Source: Psychroserpens sp041224425
Lineage (GTDB): Bacteria; Bacteroidota; Bacteroidia; Flavobacteriales; Flavobacteriaceae
Length of the DNA: 64,000 nucleotides
Assembly: GCF_041224425.1 (NCBI RefSeq)
Contig: NZ_JBGFGL010000085.1
Span: 62,001-126,000, forward strand
Direction of reading: 5' to 3'
The stretch's first letter is position 1. Every line of letters begins with the position of its first letter. Under the pieces are notes generated by a model. It searched no databases. It had not been told where the DNA came from and saw only the letters and a list, made by a program, of their open reading frames with translations. Below are positions 43,416-52,844 of the stretch, piece by piece. The position numbers were made by a program, and so were the translations under genes.

Positions 43416-45134
43416 TTAGTTTTTAATAATTTTTCTCGTAAGACTCTTTTGATTTCCGCTTGAGACATGTAGGAAGTACACACCTGAATTTAATGAAGAT
43501 AAATCTATTTTATATTGCAGTGACTTTGGAGTCATTTTGAGAATTTCTTCTTGCAGAATATTATATAATTTCAATTCAGAAATAGGAATTTCAGAATTTA
43601 CATTTAAAATGTTATTTACTGGATTAGGATAAATCTCTATGGAAGTGTTATCTACTTCATAAATTGATAAATTACTCGAATTTTCAACAATGTTAAGTGC
43701 TTGATCAGCATTTAAATTAGTGATAATGTCCTCAATCCCACTTGGCCATCTTACTTTAACATAATCGATTGTCGTGAATTGGCCTGTTCCAAAAAACTCT
43801 GAACTGGAATTTTGCGTCAAATATCCTTCGCCACACTGCACTTGTCTGTATTGCTTTTCACCATTTACTGAAATTTCTATGGATGCTCCAATACCATCAC
43901 GATTACTGATGCTACCTTCAAGATTGACTTTCAGCCAATGGTTAGTTGTGCTGCTGAGATTTTCCCAAATATCTATTGTTTGATTATAACTATTGGTAAC
44001 GACTAAGTCTGGGTAACCATCATTATTTATATCTCCAATGGCATTGCAAAAACTTGGTTTTTCATCATTGGCAAATCCAATATTACTTGGAATTTGAAAA
44101 GTGCCATTACTTAGTTTTTCATAAAAAACAGAGGTGTTTGCCGAAGGCATATTAAATGAAGAGCTACTCACATAAAGATCGAGATCTGTATCTAGATCAG
44201 CATCCATAAAGACGGCTCCCCAAGTAAAACCTCCATGCTCACAACCTGTCGCGACCGCCATATCAGTAAACGTTTCATCACCATTATTTACAAGTAAAGC
44301 AGTGTTTCCTACATTGGTAACATAAATATCTATCCACCCGTCATTATTGTAATCGCCTACTGTAGTAGTCATGGCATTAAAGGCTAAGTCTGTTCCTGAT
44401 TCAAAACCGATTTCAGTAAATGTACCATCACCATTGTTTCTGTACAACTGATTCAAGTTATAGGCCTTATCGGTAGATGTGTAGATATCTTGCCATCCAT
44501 CATTATTAATATCAATGAAAACGGCACAGAATGTTTGATGGCTATCAGCGTCTATTCCAGCTGCAGCAGAGACATTAGTAAATGTTCCATTGCCATTGTT
44601 CTTATAGAGATAATTAGGAACCATGATATCTGAGGTGGCACCTTTGTTGCTTAAAAACACATCTAAAAATCCATCATTATCATAATCTCCCCAACTAGCA
44701 CCATTAGTGTAAATGTTTATGGTTGGCAACCCTGAAGAAAAAGTAATGTCTTGAAAATTAAGATTGCCTAAGTTCTCAAACAGTTTGTTGCCATTGGTTG
44801 CACTTCCAATAAATAAATCTTTATCACCATCATTGTCGATATCAACCCAATTAATTTGTTTTGTTTCATAATTAATAGGTCCTAATAAGGTGATTGGAGT
44901 AAATGTTCCGTTATTGTTTTTATAGAATCTAAGGTTTTGACCATCACCAGAAGCAAACGATAAGTCATCCCATCCATCATTATCAAAATCCACAAATGAA
45001 ACACCACTTCCTAAATAAGGATTTCCGCTGGTATAATTCACACCTAGCAGAGTAGCGTTATTTTGAAAATTTATTTGCGAAAATGATGCGTAGGTAATGG
45101 CAATCATTATGTAAAATATCGATGGTTTAAACAT
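43416..45134 (-). CDS. Secreted FG-GAP/UnbV-type repeat protein with T9SS tail
   Basis: 572 residues from ATG 45134 (MFKPSIFYIMIAITYASFSQ). After the signal peptide come about seven FG-GAP/VCBS-type repeats with Ca-binding motifs such as DFDNDGWDDL, DIDNDGDKDL and DYDNDGFLDV, a beta propeller; then an ASPIC/UnbV domain (about 400-475, GIGASIEISVNGEKQYRQVQ), and a T9SS type A sorting domain (IEIYPNPVNNILN to LTRKIIKN). Predicted to be exported through the type IX system and held at the cell surface. It resembles CRTAC1-like proteins; ligand unknown. Confidence 0.92.
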   Translation of the reverse strand: MFKPSIFYIMIAITYASFSQINFQNNATLLGVNYTSGNPYLGSGVSFVDFDNDGWDDLSFASGDGQNLRFYKNNNGTFTPITLLGPINYETKQINWVDIDNDGDKDLFIGSATNGNKLFENLGNLNFQDITFSSGLPTINIYTNGASWGDYDNDGFLDVFLSNKGATSDIMVPNYLYKNNGNGTFTNVSAAAGIDADSHQTFCAVFIDINNDGWQDIYTSTDKAYNLNQLYRNNGDGTFTEIGFESGTDLAFNAMTTTVGDYNNDGWIDIYVTNVGNTALLVNNGDETFTDMAVATGCEHGGFTWGAVFMDADLDTDLDLYVSSSSFNMPSANTSVFYEKLSNGTFQIPSNIGFANDEKPSFCNAIGDINNDGYPDLVVTNSYNQTIDIWENLSSTTNHWLKVNLEGSISNRDGIGASIEISVNGEKQYRQVQCGEGYLTQNSSSEFFGTGQFTTIDYVKVRWPSGIEDIITNLNADQALNIVENSSNLSIYEVDNTSIEIYPNPVNNILNVNSEIPISELKLYNILQEEILKMTPKSLQYKIDLSSLNSGVYFLHVSSGNQKSLTRKIIKN

Positions 45135-45244
45135 ACTACACAACAATCATAAATGTTAATATTGTGCTAATGTCGTAAATAATATGTTAAAATGTAATTT
45201 TTTACATGTTAAATATCTAGACTGAATGGTTTAATGGCAATAAA

Positions 45245-45270
45245 AAAACCCAAGCAATGGCTTGGGTTTT
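45245..45270 (-). terminator. Terminator of glyS
   Basis: AAAACCCAAGC (45245-45255) and GCTTGGGTTTT (45260-45270), 4-base loop; on the minus strand it is followed by seven T. About 37 bases after the glyS stop. Confidence 0.88.
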
Positions 45271-45306
45271 GGTTAGGTAGAACTTAATGTCTACTGGGTT
45301 TTTTTG

Positions 45307-46848
45307 TTACATCTTCATCAACCATTCTTTAACATCTACCTCTTTTTTGATGATGTCTCGAAGTTCCTCAATTTTTACGCGCTTTTGTTCCATAGTATCT
45401 CTATGACGAATAGTCACTGTATTGTCTTCTATACTTTCACCATCAACGGTAATACAAAATGGTGTTCCAGCGGCATCTTGTCTGCGGTAACGTCTTCCTA
45501 CGGCATCTTTCTCATCATAATCTACATAGAAATCCCATTTCAAATTATCAACGATGTCTTTAGCCATTTTGGTTAATGCTTCATCTTTTCTTACCAAAGG
45601 CAAAATAGCAGCTTTGGTTGGTGCTAATACTGCAGGCAATTTTAGAACGGTTCTTACACTGCCATCTTCCAAAGCTTCATCTTGTAAACTATTTGAAAAC
45701 ACTGCTAAGAACATACGGTCTAAACCGATAGAAGTTTCCAAGACATAAGGTGTGTAGCTGGCATTTTCCTCATGGTCGAAATACTGTAATTTTTTTCCAG
45801 AGTATTCTTCGTGTTGTTTCAAATCGAAATCCGTTCTGGAGTGGATACCTTCCAATTCCTTGAATCCGAATGGAAATCTAAACTCAATATCTGTTGCAGC
45901 ATCAGCATAATGCGCTAATTTTTCGTGGTCATGGAAACGGTAATTGTCATCACCCATTCCAAGTGATTTATGCCATTTTAATCGAGTTTCTTTCCAATAG
46001 TCAAACCATTCCTTTTGAGTACCTGGTTTGATAAAGAATTGCATTTCCATTTGTTCGAACTCGCGCATTCTGAAAATGAACTGTCGTGCAACGATTTCAT
46101 TTCTGAAGGCTTTTCCGGTTTGTGCAATTCCGAAAGGAATTTTCATACGACCGGTTTTTTGAACGTTTAGAAAGTTTACAAAAATACCTTGAGCAGTTTC
46201 CGGACGTAAATATAAGTCCATTGCATGCTCAGCACTGGCACCGAGTTTGGTTCCGAACATCAAGTTGAATTGCTTCACATCAGTCCAATTTTTTGAACCC
46301 GTTAAAGGATCGGCAATATCCAATTCCTCGATAAGCGCTTTAACATCAGCTAGGTCTTCATTTTCCAAAGATTTACCCAAGCGCTTTAAAATGGCATCAC
46401 CTTGTTCTTGGTATTTAAGAACTCTAGGGTTCGTAGCCAAAAACTGCTCTTTATCAAAAGCCTCACCAAAGCGTTTTTCAGCTTTCTTGACTTCTTTTTC
46501 TATTTTGGCATCTAATTTTGCTACGTAGTCTTCAACCAGAACATCGGCACGATAGCGTTTTTTAGAGTCTTTGTTGTCAATCAAAGGATCGTTAAAGGCA
46601 TCAACGTGACCTGAGGCTTTCCAGGTAGTTGGGTGCATAAATATTGCAGCATCAATACCAACAATATTATCATGCATTTGTACCATGGCTTTCCACCAAT
46701 AGTCTCGAATGTTTTTCTTCAGTTCTGCTCCATTTTGTGCATAATCATACACTGCACTAAGTCCGTCGTAGATTTCACTACTCTGGAACACGTAACCATA
46801 CTCTTTTGCGTGAGAGATTACTTTTTTGAATTGATCGTCGTTTGCCAT
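45307..46848 (-). CDS. glyS: Glycyl-tRNA synthetase (alpha2 type)
   Basis: 513 residues, the eukaryote/archaea-like homodimeric class II enzyme rather than the alpha2-beta2 form. Class II motifs: motif 2 region FRNEIVARQFIFRMREFEQMEMQFF and motif 3 ETSIGLDRMFLAVF. N-terminal SSEIYDGLSAVYDYAQNG recognises the acceptor region. C-terminal anticodon-binding domain from about residue 395 (LAPTKAAILPLVRKDE). Start MANDDQFKKVISHAK is the only suitable Met. Confidence 0.96.
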   Translation of the reverse strand: MANDDQFKKVISHAKEYGYVFQSSEIYDGLSAVYDYAQNGAELKKNIRDYWWKAMVQMHDNIVGIDAAIFMHPTTWKASGHVDAFNDPLIDNKDSKKRYRADVLVEDYVAKLDAKIEKEVKKAEKRFGEAFDKEQFLATNPRVLKYQEQGDAILKRLGKSLENEDLADVKALIEELDIADPLTGSKNWTDVKQFNLMFGTKLGASAEHAMDLYLRPETAQGIFVNFLNVQKTGRMKIPFGIAQTGKAFRNEIVARQFIFRMREFEQMEMQFFIKPGTQKEWFDYWKETRLKWHKSLGMGDDNYRFHDHEKLAHYADAATDIEFRFPFGFKELEGIHSRTDFDLKQHEEYSGKKLQYFDHEENASYTPYVLETSIGLDRMFLAVFSNSLQDEALEDGSVRTVLKLPAVLAPTKAAILPLVRKDEALTKMAKDIVDNLKWDFYVDYDEKDAVGRRYRRQDAAGTPFCITVDGESIEDNTVTIRHRDTMEQKRVKIEELRDIIKKEVDVKEWLMKM

Positions 46849-46863
46849 GCCACAAAAATAAAA

Positions 46864-46888
46864 AACCGCTCCAATTAATAGAACGGTT
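46864..46888 (-). terminator. Terminator after the membrane coiled-coil gene
   Basis: AACCG/CGGTT outer stem (46864-46868 with 46884-46888), extended by two further pairs, followed on the minus strand by six T. It separates the 46912 gene from glyS. Confidence 0.65.
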
Positions 46889-46911
46889 CAAGATAAATTA
46901 TATGTATTTTT

Positions 46912-47796
46912 TTAATATAACTGAACTTCAGTATTGCCTAGTTTACGGTCTTTGTTGAACACATTGATGAAATAGGTCCCTTTGGTAAGTGGTCGTTCAT
47001 CATTTTCAGCTTCAACATCAACACAGATATCTACTACTTCATTATCATATTGGACAATTTTCTTTAAGCTATAGATTAATGAAGAGTTTCCAAAATTAAT
47101 AGCGCCTTTATCAGCCATGACATTGTTTTGCGGATTTACAATCTGAATGTAAATTTCTTTCTCACCTTTTTCAGTAAGAGCGTTTTCAGCTAAGGTGAAA
47201 CACACCTCAATTTGCTGTACTTTTTTTGCTTTATTGGTTGGGAGTTTATTGCCAAGTAAAGAAGCATAGGAATTAGCTTCGAAGGAATTGGCTGTTAGTA
47301 AAGCACCTTTCTCAAGACTTTCGGTTAGATACTTGTTTTCTTCTATAAGTGTACTGTTGGTCTTGCGTTGATTTTGAAGTTCACTGTAAGTTACTAGTTT
47401 TTCCTTCTGGAGATTCTCATTTATTAACTGAAGAGAATCAATAGTGCCAAACAGGCTTTTATTCTTTTGCTTTATGGAATACAATTGATTTTTAAACCTA
47501 GAGACAACAGAAAGATTACTACGTAGCATTCGTATAGAGTCTAAAGCTGATCTTGTGTCTTTTTTAGCAGCTTCCAACTGAGTGGAGATCAATTTATTTG
47601 TGACAGAAACTTCGTCATATCTCGAAATCATTTGAGATAATTCACTTTCAACCAGCTTCTTTTCCTGTTCTAAAAATTGTTGATGTGCCTTTATGGATTG
47701 ATAATTAGTATAACTAAAAACGCTTAAAACTGTGACCGCAACTATTAATGAACCAATAATTAATCTGTAGTTAAATAATTGAGGGTTAACTATCAT
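46912..47796 (-). CDS. Membrane-anchored coiled-coil protein, unknown function
   Basis: 294 residues. One N-terminal transmembrane helix (about 12-30, LIIGSLIVAVTVLSVFSYT), a long coiled coil (about 35-175), then a beta domain of about 105 residues (VQQIEVCFTLAENAL to GNTEVQLY) that contains two Cys. Topology predicts a periplasmic or extracytoplasmic body. Such proteins are conserved in Flavobacteria, sometimes labelled as chromosome-partitioning proteins without basis that I can see. Divergent from comF. Confidence 0.7.
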   Translation of the reverse strand: MIVNPQLFNYRLIIGSLIVAVTVLSVFSYTNYQSIKAHQQFLEQEKKLVESELSQMISRYDEVSVTNKLISTQLEAAKKDTRSALDSIRMLRSNLSVVSRFKNQLYSIKQKNKSLFGTIDSLQLINENLQKEKLVTYSELQNQRKTNSTLIEENKYLTESLEKGALLTANSFEANSYASLLGNKLPTNKAKKVQQIEVCFTLAENALTEKGEKEIYIQIVNPQNNVMADKGAINFGNSSLIYSLKKIVQYDNEVVDICVDVEAENDERPLTKGTYFINVFNKDRKLGNTEVQLY

Positions 47797-47866
47797 TATT
47801 AATTTTTGTTATTTTACCTTGCGAAACTAGATAATATGTTAGCGATATTTTATTTTAATCGATGAA

Positions 47867-48547
47867 ATGATAATAAATTTGTTAAACTTGTTTTTTCCTA
47901 AGGTTTGCTTGTCTTGCCAAAACTATTTGACAGACAATGAAGTACATATTTGTACATCTTGCCGTCATCAATTGCCATTGACAAATTTTCATTTCGATAA
48001 CGAAAACGCTGTCCATAAAATGATGTATGGACGCGTTAAGTTAGAGCAGGCAACAGCATTGTTGCATTTTTCAAAAAAGGGAAGGGTCCAACGTCTTATG
48101 CATAATTTGAAGTATAAAGGACAAGAAGTTGTCGGTCAAGTTTTGGGCGAATGGTTGGGAGAGGAGTTGCAAGCATCGGAACAGTACAAGTCGGTTGACG
48201 TTGTTGTTCCTGTTCCAATACATCCTTCTAAATTAAGAAAACGAGGGTATAACCAAGTAGCGAAATTTGGAAAAGCTCTAGCTCAAGCATTGAATGCGGA
48301 ATATGTAGATTCAGTATTGCTAAAATCGAAGTCAACGGCGACACAGGTTTTTAAAGACAGATTAACGCGCAGTGCAACAGTGGAAGAAGGATTTTCACTT
48401 TTTAAACCTGAAATTATTAAAGGAAAGCATATTTTATTGGTAGATGATATCATAACAACGGGATCTACTTTAGAGGCCTGTTCTCAGGCACTACTTAAAG
48501 CCAAGGATGTAAAATTGAGTATAGCAACTATGGCCATTACAGATTGA
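47867..48547 (+). CDS. comF: ComF-family phosphoribosyltransferase-like protein
   Basis: 226 residues. N-terminal zinc-finger-like double CxxC (CLSCQN and CTSCRHQ) followed by a PRTase domain with the PRPP-binding loop ILLVDDIITTGSTLEAC near residue 190 and VVVPVPIHPSKLRKRGYNQ. ComF proteins act in DNA uptake and processing of incoming single-stranded DNA in competent bacteria; in non-competent lineages the role is unclear. Single gene between a divergent coiled-coil gene and the Ig-like lipoprotein gene. Confidence 0.92.
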   Translation: MIINLLNLFFPKVCLSCQNYLTDNEVHICTSCRHQLPLTNFHFDNENAVHKMMYGRVKLEQATALLHFSKKGRVQRLMHNLKYKGQEVVGQVLGEWLGEELQASEQYKSVDVVVPVPIHPSKLRKRGYNQVAKFGKALAQALNAEYVDSVLLKSKSTATQVFKDRLTRSATVEEGFSLFKPEIIKGKHILLVDDIITTGSTLEACSQALLKAKDVKLSIATMAITD

Positions 48548-48629
48548 TATTTTTAGGATTGTCAAAAGCGAGTTAATTGTTTTGAGAGTGGATGAAATAG
48601 TTGTTAATTTGTTCAAAATTTATAAATGA

Positions 48630-50237
48630 ATGCGTACTTATTGGATTAAGTTTTTGGTGGTATTTGTTGCTCTAACAACGATTTTTAGTTGTGCCAATAG
48701 AGGACGTCCTTCAGGTGGAGAAAAAGACAAAGAACCTCCAGTGATCACGCGAGTGGTACCCGAAAACTATACTACAAACTTTAAAGGGAATGAAATTCGT
48801 ATTTATTTTGATGAGTTTATTAAAATAAAAAACCTTCAAAAGCAGCTCATTATTTCACCTCCAATGGAAACCCAGCCAATTATTACACCTTTGGGTTCAG
48901 CAAGTAAATACATTAAGATTGTTATTAATGATACGCTTAAGGCAAACACAACCTATGCCTTTAACTTTGGTCAAAGTATCGTCGATAATAACGAAGAGAA
49001 CCCTTATGATTATTACAGATATGTTTTTTCTACTGGAGATCATATAGATTCACTTTCAGTAAAAGGAACGATTCTCGATGCCGAAAAATTAAAGCCTGAT
49101 AACTTCGTTTCTGTAATGCTTTATGAATTGGATTCCACATATACCGATTCAACAGTGTATAAACAAAAACCAAAGTATATAACAAATACTTTAGACAGTT
49201 TAACCACCTTTAGTATTGAAAACATTAAGGAAGGTCAATACAAGTTAATTGCGCTTAAGGATGAAAACGGAAACTTTACCTACCAGCAAAAAAGTGATAA
49301 AATAGGGTTTTATGAAGGCGTGGTTACTGTTCCAACCGATACTGCTTACACCATCAAACTGTTTAAGGAAGAACTCGATTTTGATGCGAAAAGACCACGT
49401 CAAGTTGCCGGACAGAAAATTGCGTTTGGGTATGAAGGGGATTTTGCCGACATGAAAATTGAAATGTTGGGAAATAAGCCTGACGATTTTGAAAAACGTA
49501 TCACTAAAGACAAAACTACAGATACCTTATATTATTGGTATAAACCAAAGATAGAATTGGATTCAGTTTTATTTTTAGTTACCAATAAAACCTTTTCAGA
49601 TACGCTTACGCATAAGTTTCGTGATGTAGAAAGAGATTCACTTGTAGTTAGTGCTATTAAGTCTGGAACCTTGAACTTCAATGAAAACCTTGAAATTGGA
49701 GCTAATATTCCTTTTGAAAAAATCAATGAGGAGTTGATCACTATTTTAGATAAGGATTCGATTGAAGTGCCTTTTACGACGGAATTTAATCGCTTAGAAA
49801 ACAAGTATTCTGTGAAGTTTGATAAAACGGAAGCACAATCTTACAGGATTCAATTGCTTCCTAATAGTTTGGAAGATTTTTTCGGAAACGTAAATGACAC
49901 ATTAGACTACAATGTAAGAACCAAAACCTTTGCTGATTATACCAATATTAGAGTGCGTTTAGAAAATGCGCAATATCCAGTTATTGTTCAGCTAACCGAT
50001 AAAAAAGGAGAAGTAAAATACGAGCAGTTTGCAACCGAACCTAAAGCTTTCGATTTTAAAAACCTAGAGCCCAACGAATATTATATTAGAGTGGTTTTTG
50101 ATACGAATGGAAATCAAAAGTGGGACTCAGGAAATTATCTTTTACAACGACAACCTGAACGTATTAGTTATGCTAAAGGACTTATTGACGGTCGAGCTGG
50201 TTGGGATTACCCTGAAGAGGTGTTTACTCTAGACTAA
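48630..50237 (+). CDS. Ig-like (Big_5) domain lipoprotein
   Basis: 535 residues with a lipoprotein signal (TTIFSCANRGRPSGG, Cys21). The first mature domain (about 35-135) matches the bacterial Ig-like Big_5 type: PPVITRVVPENYTTNFKGNEIRIYFDEFI. Further beta-rich segments follow, including a carboxypeptidase-regulatory-like part (IENIKEGQYKLIALKDENGNF) and a near-copy at the end (LEPNEYYIRVVFDTNGNQKWD). Predicted surface or periplasmic lipoprotein; function unknown, widely conserved in Bacteroidota. Its 3' end overlaps the convergent amidase gene by 14 bases. Confidence 0.85.
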   Translation: MRTYWIKFLVVFVALTTIFSCANRGRPSGGEKDKEPPVITRVVPENYTTNFKGNEIRIYFDEFIKIKNLQKQLIISPPMETQPIITPLGSASKYIKIVINDTLKANTTYAFNFGQSIVDNNEENPYDYYRYVFSTGDHIDSLSVKGTILDAEKLKPDNFVSVMLYELDSTYTDSTVYKQKPKYITNTLDSLTTFSIENIKEGQYKLIALKDENGNFTYQQKSDKIGFYEGVVTVPTDTAYTIKLFKEELDFDAKRPRQVAGQKIAFGYEGDFADMKIEMLGNKPDDFEKRITKDKTTDTLYYWYKPKIELDSVLFLVTNKTFSDTLTHKFRDVERDSLVVSAIKSGTLNFNENLEIGANIPFEKINEELITILDKDSIEVPFTTEFNRLENKYSVKFDKTEAQSYRIQLLPNSLEDFFGNVNDTLDYNVRTKTFADYTNIRVRLENAQYPVIVQLTDKKGEVKYEQFATEPKAFDFKNLEPNEYYIRVVFDTNGNQKWDSGNYLLQRQPERISYAKGLIDGRAGWDYPEEVFTLD

Positions 50238-51003
50238 AAGTATCCCTGTCCTTTAAAAAACCTAACTTGGTTCTGTAAGTTTCAATAATGGATTTATTCA
50301 GCGTTACTATTTCAATAGTATCTTGATTTTCTGAAATATGATCCAGTCGATTTCCCAAAACATCATAAACAGCAGAATGTCCAGAATATTCATGTTTATT
50401 GCCATCATATCCTACACGATTGACACCAACACAATAGCTCATATTTTCTATGGCTCTAGCTTTTAGAAGTGTGTCCCAAGCATCTATTCTAACTTTAGGC
50501 CAATTAGCCACGTATAAAAGAAGGTCATAGTTTTCAACATTTCTTGACCATACAGGGAAACGCAAATCATAACAAACCTGAAGCTTTATTTTCCAGTTTT
50601 TATAATCCACAATTGTGTTTGAAGTTCCAGCTTCATAAACCTTATGTTCACCAGCAAGAGTAAATGTATGGCGTTTGTCGTAGCTATCGACTTGTCCGTT
50701 GGGATGAACAAACAACATCCGATTAAAGTAATGGTTTTTGTCTTTAATGACCAGGCTTCCTGTAATAGCACATTGATTCTTACTTGAAAGTTGCCTCATC
50801 CATTCAACGGTATTACCAGACATTTGTTCAGCAACTGCTTCTGCATTCATGGTGAAGCCTGAAGTGAACATTTCGGGAAGTATAACCAAATCTACAGACT
50901 CATTTATAGAATCGATTTTTTGACTAAGATTGATTCTGTTTTGTTCAGGGTTTTCCCAAGCAAGGTCGGTTTGTATTAAAGCAATTTTCAACGCATTTTC
51001 CAT
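50224..51003 (-). CDS. Omega-amidase / nitrilase-superfamily amidohydrolase (YafV-like)
   Basis: 259 residues. Catalytic Glu-Lys-Cys triad visible as LPEMFTSGF, YDKRHTFT and VCYDLRFPVW. This subgroup hydrolyses alpha-ketoglutaramate or ketosuccinamate, the products of glutamine or asparagine transaminases. A predicted Met/Gln-type aminotransferase lies about 670 bases upstream in transcription order, with one coiled-coil gene between them, which supports the omega-amidase assignment. Overlaps the preceding convergent gene by 14 bases at the 3' end. Confidence 0.88.
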   Translation of the reverse strand: MENALKIALIQTDLAWENPEQNRINLSQKIDSINESVDLVILPEMFTSGFTMNAEAVAEQMSGNTVEWMRQLSSKNQCAITGSLVIKDKNHYFNRMLFVHPNGQVDSYDKRHTFTLAGEHKVYEAGTSNTIVDYKNWKIKLQVCYDLRFPVWSRNVENYDLLLYVANWPKVRIDAWDTLLKARAIENMSYCVGVNRVGYDGNKHEYSGHSAVYDVLGNRLDHISENQDTIEIVTLNKSIIETYRTKLGFLKDRDTFSLE

Positions 51004-51056
51004 GACTTAAAATTACAAATTTCAAAATGAAATGAAGTTGGTGGCCAGACATAAAA

Positions 51057-51091
51057 AAATCCACTATGATAATGAAAATCAAAGTGGATTT
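51057..51091 (-). terminator. Terminator after the Lys/Glu-rich protein gene
   Basis: AAATCCACT (51057-51065) with AGTGGATTT (51083-51091); on the minus strand seven T in all close the structure. It isolates the coiled-coil gene from the amidase gene. Confidence 0.8.
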
Positions 51092-51113
51092 GTGATTAGG
51101 GATCATTTATATA

Positions 51114-51611
51114 TTATAGCTTTCGCTTGGCCTTATCTAGATCAGATTTAAGTTTTTCCAATTTTTTAAGCCAATCGGCTTCATCCTTTGGAGATAATTT
51201 CCCTTTGCGCTTTAGTTTGTCATATTTTTTTTGTGCCTTACTCAAATTTTTCGTGGCTTTATCAAAGCGTTTTTGAGCCTTTTCTTGTTGTTTTAGTTCT
51301 TTTTCAGCCTTTTTTTGCGCTTTTTCGGCCTTTTTTTGTGCTTTTTCAGCTTTTTCTTTGGCTTTCTCCAGTTTTTTGGCTTCTTTTTCAGCTTTAGCGT
51401 CCTCTTTTAACGCTTTAGCTTCCATTTTCGACTTTTGAGATAATTCGAAAATAGCTTTCTTTTCTTCCGCTTTTAAGGTATCGGTAACATCTCTCCCCTC
51501 AAGAAAAATACGTTCATTTTTAACTTCATATGTTTTTCCGTTTCTTTCTACATTCTGTGCATTTATAGAAATGCTAAAGAGAAGAATACATAGACAAATA
51601 ATATATTTCAT
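51114..51611 (-). CDS. Exported Lys/Glu/Ala-rich coiled-coil protein
   Basis: 165 residues. Signal peptide (MKYIICLCILLFSISINAQ), a short N-terminal segment with NGKTYEVKNERIFLEGRDVTD, then an almost uninterrupted charged helix of about 110 residues made of AEKAQKKAEK-type repeats. The nucleotide sequence is correspondingly repetitive (tandem AAAGCnGAAAAAGC-like units on the minus strand, about 51280-51400), so length may vary between strains. Likely periplasmic. No family recognised. Confidence 0.75.
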   Translation of the reverse strand: MKYIICLCILLFSISINAQNVERNGKTYEVKNERIFLEGRDVTDTLKAEEKKAIFELSQKSKMEAKALKEDAKAEKEAKKLEKAKEKAEKAQKKAEKAQKKAEKELKQQEKAQKRFDKATKNLSKAQKKYDKLKRKGKLSPKDEADWLKKLEKLKSDLDKAKRKL

Positions 51612-51676
51612 GGTAATGTGTTTTTGTATCTATAATTTTAGACCTGCAAAAATAAAGGATGTCACATGAAATTATG

Positions 51677-52819
51677 TTAAATTTTATTTAGAATTTCAGA
51701 AGCTTGCTTTAAGGTCTCATTTGTTTTGGCAAAACAAAATCGCAGTACTTTATGGTCTTGAAAATCATCGTAAAAAACAGATAGAGGAATGGAGGCAATA
51801 CCTTTTTCAATAGTGAGTTGTTCTGCAAATCTCACATCATTTTCAGTGCTGATCTCTGAATAATCCAAGACCTGAAAATAGGTGCCATTTGAAGGTTTGA
51901 ACTTAAATCGTGAATCTTTGATAAGATTTAAAAAGGTATCACGTTTTTCTTGATAAAACTCAGGTAATTCGATAAAATTATCAGGGTTTTGTAAATGTTC
52001 TGCTAATGCTTTTTGAGTCGGATGATGTACTGAAAACACATTGAATTGATGAACGTTGCGAAAGGCTTCCATAAGAATTTTAGGGGCACAACAATAACCA
52101 ACTTTCCAGCCTGTATTATGAAATGTTTTCCCGAATGAAGCCGTAATAAAACTACGTTGTTTTAGATTCTTAAAACGACACACGCTCTGGTGTTGCTGGT
52201 TGTCAAAAATGATATGCTCATAGACTTCATCACTCAGGACAATTATGTCTGTATTCTTCGTAATGTCCTCAAGCTGTAACATATCAGAAGCACTTAAGAC
52301 TGTTCCACTTGGGTTATGAGGTGTGTTGATAATAATCATTTTGGTTTTTGGAGTCACAGCAGTTTTTACAGTTTCCCACGGAATGGTATACTCAGGAGTT
52401 TCTAGAGCTATAGCAATTGTTTTACCACCATTGACTTCAATAGCTGGTTGATAGCAATCGTAAGCAGGTTTGAAGATGATGACTTCATCATTTGGTTTAA
52501 TGAAAGCAGAAATAATGGTGAAAATAGCTTGAGTTGCTCCAGCTGTGACCGTAATTTCAGATTCGGGATGATAGGTAGTGTTATATAGCAATTCAAATTT
52601 TTTAGAAATAGCTTCCCTTAAATCTAGTCGTCCTGCCATTGGTGCATATTGATTGTAACCCGAGTTCATGGCACTTGAGACACCATCAATAAGTTTTTGA
52701 TCACTTTTGAAGTTCGGAAATCCTTGCGATAGATTAATGGCATTGTGCTCATTGGCCAACGCACTCATAACCGAAAAGATAGAGGTTTCTACGTGTGGAA
52801 GTTTGGATTTGAATTGCAT
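51677..52819 (-). CDS. PLP-dependent aminotransferase (methionine/glutamine/kynurenine type)
   Basis: 380 residues from ATG 52819 (MQFKSKLPHVETSIFSVMSAL); the longer frame to 52885 would overlap the vsr gene. Fold-type I class I/II aminotransferase: NLSQGFPNF, substrate/PLP residues NTPHNPSGTVL, LSDEVYEHIIFD and the PLP lysine in ITASFGKTFHNTGWKVGY. It resembles YbdL-type methionine aminotransferases and KAT/glutamine transaminase K. With the nearby omega-amidase it could remove the amide product of glutamine transamination. Tryptophan dioxygenase elsewhere in the window makes a kynurenine role conceivable but weaker. Confidence 0.9.
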   Translation of the reverse strand: MQFKSKLPHVETSIFSVMSALANEHNAINLSQGFPNFKSDQKLIDGVSSAMNSGYNQYAPMAGRLDLREAISKKFELLYNTTYHPESEITVTAGATQAIFTIISAFIKPNDEVIIFKPAYDCYQPAIEVNGGKTIAIALETPEYTIPWETVKTAVTPKTKMIIINTPHNPSGTVLSASDMLQLEDITKNTDIIVLSDEVYEHIIFDNQQHQSVCRFKNLKQRSFITASFGKTFHNTGWKVGYCCAPKILMEAFRNVHQFNVFSVHHPTQKALAEHLQNPDNFIELPEFYQEKRDTFLNLIKDSRFKFKPSNGTYFQVLDYSEISTENDVRFAEQLTIEKGIASIPLSVFYDDFQDHKVLRFCFAKTNETLKQASEILNKI

Positions 52820-52844
52820 GTTTAAAAATACGGATTTGAATCGA

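Noticed and set aside
51280..51400. Possible CRISPR or tandem DNA repeat
   Set aside because: The repeats are in-frame Lys/Glu/Ala codons without spacers of constant size; they encode a coiled coil.
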